From: Candidatus Moraniibacteriota bacterium
GTDB taxonomy: Bacteria; Patescibacteriota; Minisyncoccia; Moranbacterales; GCA-2747515
Assembly (NCBI GenBank): GCA_027016355.1
Contig: JALWAF010000081.1
Location: 1 to 8,876 of the forward strand
Direction: 5' to 3'
Length of the DNA: 8,876 bases
Position numbers and translations under genes: made by a program. The notes beneath the pieces are model-generated. The model saw nothing but the letters and a program-made list of their open reading frames with translations. It was not told the origin of the DNA and did no database searches. Below are positions 4,071 through 8,876 of this stretch, piece after piece. The first letter of the stretch is position 1, and the number at the start of each line of letters is the position of its first letter.

Positions 4071-6446
4071 ATGAAATACAGTTACAATTGGCTCAAGGAA
4101 TTGAGTGGAACAAAAAAGAATGTTGATAAAGTTGCAGAGTTATTTATGACTCACAGTTTTGAAGTTGAAGGTGTGGAAGATTTATCTGAGGGACTTCAGA
4201 ATGTTGTTATTGGTGAAGTAATGACAAAAGAAAAACATCCTGATGCTGATAGGCTAAATGTTGCTACTGTAAATATAGGCAGTGAGGAACTACAGATTGT
4301 TTGTGGTGCGCCAAATTTGGAAGTTGGACAGAAAGTTCCTGTTGCTTTGGTGGGTGCAAAATTACCTCATCCTGAGAAAGGATATTTTGAAATTAAAAAA
4401 AGTGAAATTCGTGGTGTAGAGTCCAATGGAATGATTTGCGCTGAGGATGAACTTGGGATTGGTGCTGACCATGATGGTATTATGGTTTTGGACGGCGATG
4501 CTCCTGTTGGTGAAAGTTTTGCTAGTTATATGGGACTTGATGACCAGATTTTGGATATTGATATTTTGCCAAATCGTGGACATGATTGTCTAAGTTATGA
4601 TGGTGTGGCAAATGAATTGCGAGCTTTGGAAGACAATACCATGAAACGCTCACTTCTAGTTCCTCTTCCAGATGTAAATGGGGATTTGGATGTATCCATA
4701 AATACACCTAAATGCAATAGATATATTGGTGCAAAAATTGATAATATTGAGATTAAAGAATCGCCTAATTGGTTGAAAGCTAGATTGCAAGCTTCAGGTA
4801 TATCTCCAAAAAATAATATTGTAGATATTACGAATTACATAATGCTTAAAACTGGGCAACCCCTACATGCTTTTAGTGCGGATGTGGTGGATAAAATTGA
4901 AGTGCGTCAAGCAAATGATAAAGAAAAAATAACATTGTTAGATGATGTCGAACTAGAACTTGATGCTGACGACATTGTCATCACAGATGGAGAAAATTCA
5001 ATTGCACTAGCCGGAGTAATGGGTGGAAAAAACAGTGCAATTTCAGATGAAACAAAAAATATTATATTGGAGTCAGCTTCTTTTGATGCAACTTCAATTA
5101 GATTTACACAGCGTAAATATAATTTACAAACAGATGCAGCTTATAGATTTGAGAGAAATCTAGATCCAAACTTATCTCAAGTTGCTATTGCGGAAGCAAT
5201 TGAACTCATCAAAGAATTAACTAATGGGGAAGTAACAGCACTAAATGATGTATATCCTAAGCCACTTAAACCATGGACTATCAAATCTTCTATGGCCAAA
5301 GTTAATAAATTATTAGGTATAGAGATTTCACAAGAGCAACAACAAAATATTTTAGAAAGATTGGGAATGCAAGTTGAGATTATTGATGAAGACATTATGG
5401 AGGTAACCGTGCCTACTGTGCGATTGGATATAAAAACTCAAGAAGATATCACTGAAGAAATTGGACGAATGTATGGTTATGATAAGATAACGCCAAAGCC
5501 ACTTGAAAGTGCTGTACAAACTCCAACGCGTAATGAAGAGAGGTTTTTTGAGAGAACTTTGAAAGATGTCTTTGTATATGGTGGTTTTGATGAGGTACGT
5601 AGTTATTCTTTTGTGTCTGTAGATGATGTACAATCAATTGGACTTGATGATGAAAACCACATTACACTACTAAACCCAGCAAATCCAAATCAGGCTCTAA
5701 TGCGCAGAACCCTAATGTCTCATCTATTGCAACATGCAAAAAAGAATATGAGTTATTTTGATCATGTTCAGATTTTTGAAATTGGACGAATATATGATCC
5801 AATAGATAATGCATTACCGGATGAAAAGTTAGTTTTGGGTGCTGCGATTTTATCAAAAGATCAGAGAGGTTCACAATTCTTTGAATTGAAAGGAATGCTT
5901 GAAACATTGTTGGATAGAATAAACATTGGACAATATTACTTCGACAGTGAGTTTGATGCAAATGTTCAACATCTGCCAAATTTACATCCATCCAGAAGAG
6001 CGTTAATCAAAATGGAAGATGGTACAATTTTGGGTTGGATGGGTGAAATAGACAAAAAAGCAAATAAATATTTTGGATTTAAGAAAAATCGTGTTGTGTA
6101 TTGTGAATTAGATATTTCAACAATGATGCAAAAAGTAGAATCAGAAAACTTTTTTGAACCCTTGGCTAAATTTCCTTTTATATCTAGAGATTTGTCTATG
6201 ATAGTAGGAGATAGAGTGCGTGTAGGTGATGTAGAGCGAGTTATATATGCTACTGGTGGTGAGCTCATAAAAGATGTTGATTTATTTGACTTATACAAAA
6301 ATGAAGAAACAGGTGAACGCTCAATGGCGTTTCATATAATCTTTGGCGCAAAAGACAAAACACTTAAAGCAAAAAATGTAGATGATAAAATTGCTATTAT
6401 TATAGAAGCCTTAGAAAACGAAATTGATGTTGAAATAAGGAAGTAA
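4071..6446 (+). CDS. pheT: phenylalanyl-tRNA synthetase beta subunit
   Basis: Beta subunit of PheRS, 791 residues, normal full length. Domains in order: an EMAP-type OB-fold tRNA-binding domain (about 44-150, with HPDADRL at 56-62 and CGAPN at 78-82); the B3/B4 editing region that hydrolyses Tyr-tRNA-Phe (about 207-380, with VDITNYIM at 251-258 and GQPLHAF at 262-268); the B5 domain (about 400-475, with TEEIGRMYGYDKI at 461-473); the catalytic-like core that pairs with PheS; and the C-terminal FDX-ACB anticodon-binding domain (about 699-791, starting AKFPFISRDLSMIV). The ATG directly follows TATAAT (4065-4070) without a Shine-Dalgarno sequence; that hexamer is too close to serve as its -10. 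The next gene begins 8 bases after the stop. Confidence 0.96.
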   Translation: MKYSYNWLKELSGTKKNVDKVAELFMTHSFEVEGVEDLSEGLQNVVIGEVMTKEKHPDADRLNVATVNIGSEELQIVCGAPNLEVGQKVPVALVGAKLPHPEKGYFEIKKSEIRGVESNGMICAEDELGIGADHDGIMVLDGDAPVGESFASYMGLDDQILDIDILPNRGHDCLSYDGVANELRALEDNTMKRSLLVPLPDVNGDLDVSINTPKCNRYIGAKIDNIEIKESPNWLKARLQASGISPKNNIVDITNYIMLKTGQPLHAFSADVVDKIEVRQANDKEKITLLDDVELELDADDIVITDGENSIALAGVMGGKNSAISDETKNIILESASFDATSIRFTQRKYNLQTDAAYRFERNLDPNLSQVAIAEAIELIKELTNGEVTALNDVYPKPLKPWTIKSSMAKVNKLLGIEISQEQQQNILERLGMQVEIIDEDIMEVTVPTVRLDIKTQEDITEEIGRMYGYDKITPKPLESAVQTPTRNEERFFERTLKDVFVYGGFDEVRSYSFVSVDDVQSIGLDDENHITLLNPANPNQALMRRTLMSHLLQHAKKNMSYFDHVQIFEIGRIYDPIDNALPDEKLVLGAAILSKDQRGSQFFELKGMLETLLDRINIGQYYFDSEFDANVQHLPNLHPSRRALIKMEDGTILGWMGEIDKKANKYFGFKKNRVVYCELDISTMMQKVESENFFEPLAKFPFISRDLSMIVGDRVRVGDVERVIYATGGELIKDVDLFDLYKNEETGERSMAFHIIFGAKDKTLKAKNVDDKIAIIIEALENEIDVEIRK

Positions 6447-6454
6447 AAAAGAGT

Positions 6455-8182
6455 ATGTTTGAAAATGGATTTACTAAAATGAGGCAGGACAAGAATAGAG
6501 AAGTTCCTGACAATGAGAAAATCGAAAATACTTTGACGCAAAATGGTTTTGAAAAAATAGCTAGTATTTTTTCAAAACAAAAAATAGATCAAAATGAATT
6601 GGTAGAAATTGCCCAGCAAGATTTTTGGCTTTCGGTACTAGAAGATATTTCACGACAAACTGATGAGGAAATTACACCAAAAGATGTCAGGGCACATCTC
6701 ATTACAAAACTTTTTAATATACCACAAGGTTGGACATCTGGTTTATCGACTAAAAAAGAAAATGGGACTAACGGTAAAATTGAGCAAAAACGACTTCACC
6801 CAGAACTGGATAAATTAATAGCGACCTACTTTACCAATAATACAGCTATTCTAACACGGATAAATGATGAGGAGCCTGTAGTCAGTACCGACTTTCGAGA
6901 TTTCCCAGGAATTGATGATACTTTAGAATTATTTAAAAAAGAAGTCGAGCAGTTAGATTCTGGTAAAGAAATAGGTATGAAAATCTATACCATTCTCAAG
7001 AAAGAACGAACTCATTTACACAATAGTGATAAAAAAAATACAGATGTCTTTAATACTATTACAAATAGACCACAAATTAGAGATAGAACCGTTGAGTTCG
7101 CATATTTGCCAGGTGGCGTCCCTGTATTTCTCAGGGGTTACATACACACAAAACAATGGCAATCAATTCATGGAAAACATTTAGCTAATACTTACAAAGA
7201 CGTTGATTACGTTGCAATAGAAGGATTTTCCAACTGTGAGATTGGTGATTCATTGGTTTGTCAATGGATGGATGCAAAATCTCAAGACGGTGCTTATGAT
7301 AAGTTGATGAGAGATCTCGTTGCAAGTGGATTTAATGGGTTATTTTGTGAAATAGATGCACGTAATACTAGTAAAATAAATTTTGACTCTTATCCAGATA
7401 CGGAGGATGAATGGCATGAAATAGAATTACCAGATATATTTTATGAGCATTATTTTCTTTATTTAAAGAGAGAAGATCCCAGATTTATAAAAAAGGTAAA
7501 TTCTTGGCAAAAATTAAAAGAACTAATGTTGGCTCAAGTTACAATAAGTTCTACTGTTGCGGATCTTCAACAAACGATATATTCAAATACAAAAGAGTGG
7601 AATGCATCATTGGGTATTTCAGATGAATTAATGTCAACAACATTACCAACAGGCAATGAGTTAGGGCAAGGTGCTTTTACAGATGCTTTAGCGGCTCTTA
7701 AATTACACATTTTAGCACAAAATATGAATATAGGAAATATCAAAAAAGGTATTGTTGTAGATTTTGAGGGGGCAAATCATATGGCGATGAAATCTTTTTA
7801 TCTAAAATTTCCTCAGTATGCAGCAGAAATAGTATTACGAACAATATACGAGCTTATGGCAAATCATGTAAAGAATAAGTTATCCAAAGAAGATTTTGCC
7901 AAAGGTAAAAATAATCCAGATAATTTAAAATACATCGTGGAGATGTTGGACGAGCCACGCTGGACTGATTTAATAGCGGAAATTTCACGCATCCCTATGG
8001 CCTATGTAGAAAATGACCCTGATAAAACAGTTGAGATTGGTCCAAATCAAAAGAAAATGAAAAAATATGATAAATTAGATGGAGGGTTTGCCCAAGATTT
8101 AGATACTGACATTGTTTGGGCACTTTTTGATGATAAATATATACAATCACAGATTGAATCTACAAAAAATAAGCAAAGATAA
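6455..8182 (+). CDS. conserved hypothetical, possible TIKI/TraB/EreA/ChaN-type protein
   Basis: A 575-residue cytoplasmic-looking protein without signal peptide or membrane segments. I do not recognise a named family. The pattern GYIH (228-231), a Glu in VDYVAIEG (250-257), EIDAR (299-303) and GANH (439-442) after a hydrophobic strand (433-437) recalls the TIKI/TraB/EreA/ChaN superfamily, which shares two GxxH motifs and a Glu and is thought to contain metal-dependent hydrolases. This assignment is tentative. Residues 1-210 are helical and charged and may be a separate domain. It starts 8 bases after pheT, so it is probably in the pheST operon. AAGGAAG (6437-6443) is 11 bases before the ATG; a second in-frame Met at residue 9 is an alternative start. 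Confidence refers to the gene being real; the family call is about 0.4. Confidence 0.85.
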   Translation: MFENGFTKMRQDKNREVPDNEKIENTLTQNGFEKIASIFSKQKIDQNELVEIAQQDFWLSVLEDISRQTDEEITPKDVRAHLITKLFNIPQGWTSGLSTKKENGTNGKIEQKRLHPELDKLIATYFTNNTAILTRINDEEPVVSTDFRDFPGIDDTLELFKKEVEQLDSGKEIGMKIYTILKKERTHLHNSDKKNTDVFNTITNRPQIRDRTVEFAYLPGGVPVFLRGYIHTKQWQSIHGKHLANTYKDVDYVAIEGFSNCEIGDSLVCQWMDAKSQDGAYDKLMRDLVASGFNGLFCEIDARNTSKINFDSYPDTEDEWHEIELPDIFYEHYFLYLKREDPRFIKKVNSWQKLKELMLAQVTISSTVADLQQTIYSNTKEWNASLGISDELMSTTLPTGNELGQGAFTDALAALKLHILAQNMNIGNIKKGIVVDFEGANHMAMKSFYLKFPQYAAEIVLRTIYELMANHVKNKLSKEDFAKGKNNPDNLKYIVEMLDEPRWTDLIAEISRIPMAYVENDPDKTVEIGPNQKKMKKYDKLDGGFAQDLDTDIVWALFDDKYIQSQIESTKNKQR

Positions 8183-8191
8183 AAAATGTTG

Positions 8192-8233
8192 TATAATGTG
8201 AATTATCACTTTTACCGTTCTTTGTGCTATAAT
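8192..8233 (+). promoter_or_regulatory. tandem -10 elements upstream of glyA
   Basis: TATAAT occurs at 8192-8197 and again at 8228-8233, the second within TGCTATAAT (8225-8233), a perfect extended -10. They are 36 bases apart. Between them GTGA-ATTA-TCAC (8198-8209) is a small palindrome that might be an operator or a weak terminator stem (followed by TTTT). From the second element transcription would start near 8240, giving a leader of about 23 bases without a Shine-Dalgarno sequence. The best -35 candidates (TTATCA, 19-base spacer; ATCACT, 17-base spacer) are poor. Confidence 0.55.
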
Positions 8234-8262
8234 TTATGATATTGATTTTTAATGAAATAATT

Positions 8263-8876
8263 ATGAAAAATTTACAAAAAGCAGATAAACAGGTATACAA
8301 AGCAATTCAAGGAGAATTAAAGAGGCAAGAAGAAGGATTGGAACTTATCGCTTCAGAAAATTATGTTTCCAAAGCTGTGCTAGATGCACTCGGGAGTGTG
8401 ATGACAAATAAGTATTCAGAAGGTTATCCAGGTAAACGATATTATGGTGGTCAAGAATTTACGGATCAAGTAGAGCAATTGGCAATTGACAGAGCTAAAA
8501 AACTCTTTGGTGCTGCTCATGTAAATGTACAGCCTCACTCAGGTGCTCCTGCAAATATGATAGTTTATAGTGCATTACTTGAGCCGGGTAACACGGTGCT
8601 TGGTATGGATTTGGGTCATGGTGGACATCTCACACACGGTCATCCTGTGACACTCAGTGCCAAAATTTATAATTTTGTGCGTTACAAGACAAAAGAAGAT
8701 GGCACAATTGATTATGATGAATTATTAACAATGGCAAAAAAGCATAAGCCAAAAATGATTTTGGCTGGTTTTTCTTCATATTCTCGCAATCTTTCTTATT
8801 CAAAATTTCGTAAAATTGCAAATGAAGTAGGTGCGATTTTAATGATGGATATGGCGCATATTGCGGGGCTAGTGGC
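8263..8876 (+). CDS. glyA: serine hydroxymethyltransferase, 3'-truncated by window
   Basis: PLP enzyme that interconverts serine and glycine with tetrahydrofolate, supplying glycine and one-carbon units. The first 204 codons are present; the frame is open to the window end. Family signatures: ELIASEN (27-33), [16 protein letters not shown] (48-63), NVQPHSGA (88-95), the GHGGHLTHG cofactor-stacking region (118-126) and [10 protein letters not shown] (195-204), where D196 and H199 correspond to the PLP-contacting Asp and His. The catalytic Lys lies beyond the window. The product starts [15 protein letters not shown] and lacks a long extension. Start ATG 8263 has no Shine-Dalgarno sequence. It has its own promoter region, 80 bases after the preceding gene. 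Confidence 0.96.
   Translation, partial: MKNLQKADKQVYKAIQGELKRQEEGLELIASENYVSKAVLDALGSVMTNKYSEGYPGKRYYGGQEFTDQVEQLAIDRAKKLFGAAHVNVQPHSGAPANMIVYSALLEPGNTVLGMDLGHGGHLTHGHPVTLSAKIYNFVRYKTKEDGTIDYDELLTMAKKHKPKMILAGFSSYSRNLSYSKFRKIANEVGAILMMDMAHIAGLV

Overview
The window is AT-rich, compactly packed bacterial chromosome, mostly translation genes. Three things suggest a Candidate Phyla Radiation (Patescibacteria) genome: most start codons lack a Shine-Dalgarno sequence, GC-rich palindromic repeats sit in an AT-rich background, and accessory small genes are wedged between housekeeping genes. This is inference; no marker for a specific lineage is visible. PheS ends at a TGA exactly where the family's conserved Arg-Gln-Phe terminus is expected, so TGA is read as stop, which argues against the UGA=Gly groups (Gracilibacteria/Absconditabacteria).

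Layout. 1-283: no protein gene. It holds a candidate minus-strand structured RNA (perfect extended -10 at 169-177, a two-copy direct repeat, a terminator-like hairpin at the left edge), a GC-rich palindromic repeat (208-248) and a near-consensus promoter so close to tyrS that its mRNA would be almost leaderless. 284-1805: tyrS (tyrosyl-tRNA synthetase), then a small winged-helix-like gene with a strong ribosome binding site. A bidirectional terminator (1811-1845) separates these from a convergent minus-strand pair (2299 to 1854): a small membrane protein and an overlapping, apparently translationally coupled 63-residue basic protein. 2309-2573: divergent promoters and two long perfect palindromes.

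2574-8182 reads as one transcription unit: pheS, a four-helix-bundle protein gene, pheT, and a 575-residue protein that I place tentatively in the TIKI/TraB/EreA/ChaN superfamily. glyA (serine hydroxymethyltransferase) follows behind its own promoter region and runs off the right edge.

The most striking feature lies between pheS and pheT. The four-helix-bundle gene (relative of the ORF found in 23S rRNA intervening sequences and of diversity-generating-retroelement Avd) is enclosed by a 27-bp inverted repeat with one mismatch, each arm built of 7-bp units (C/T)AGTAA(C/T). The block looks like an inserted cassette. In RNA the arms could pair and put the whole ORF in a loop, as in rRNA intervening sequences, but here inside an essential aminoacyl-tRNA synthetase mRNA.

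Functionally, tyrS and pheST charge tRNA-Tyr and tRNA-Phe, and glyA supplies glycine and one-carbon units. The other genes are accessory and of unknown role.
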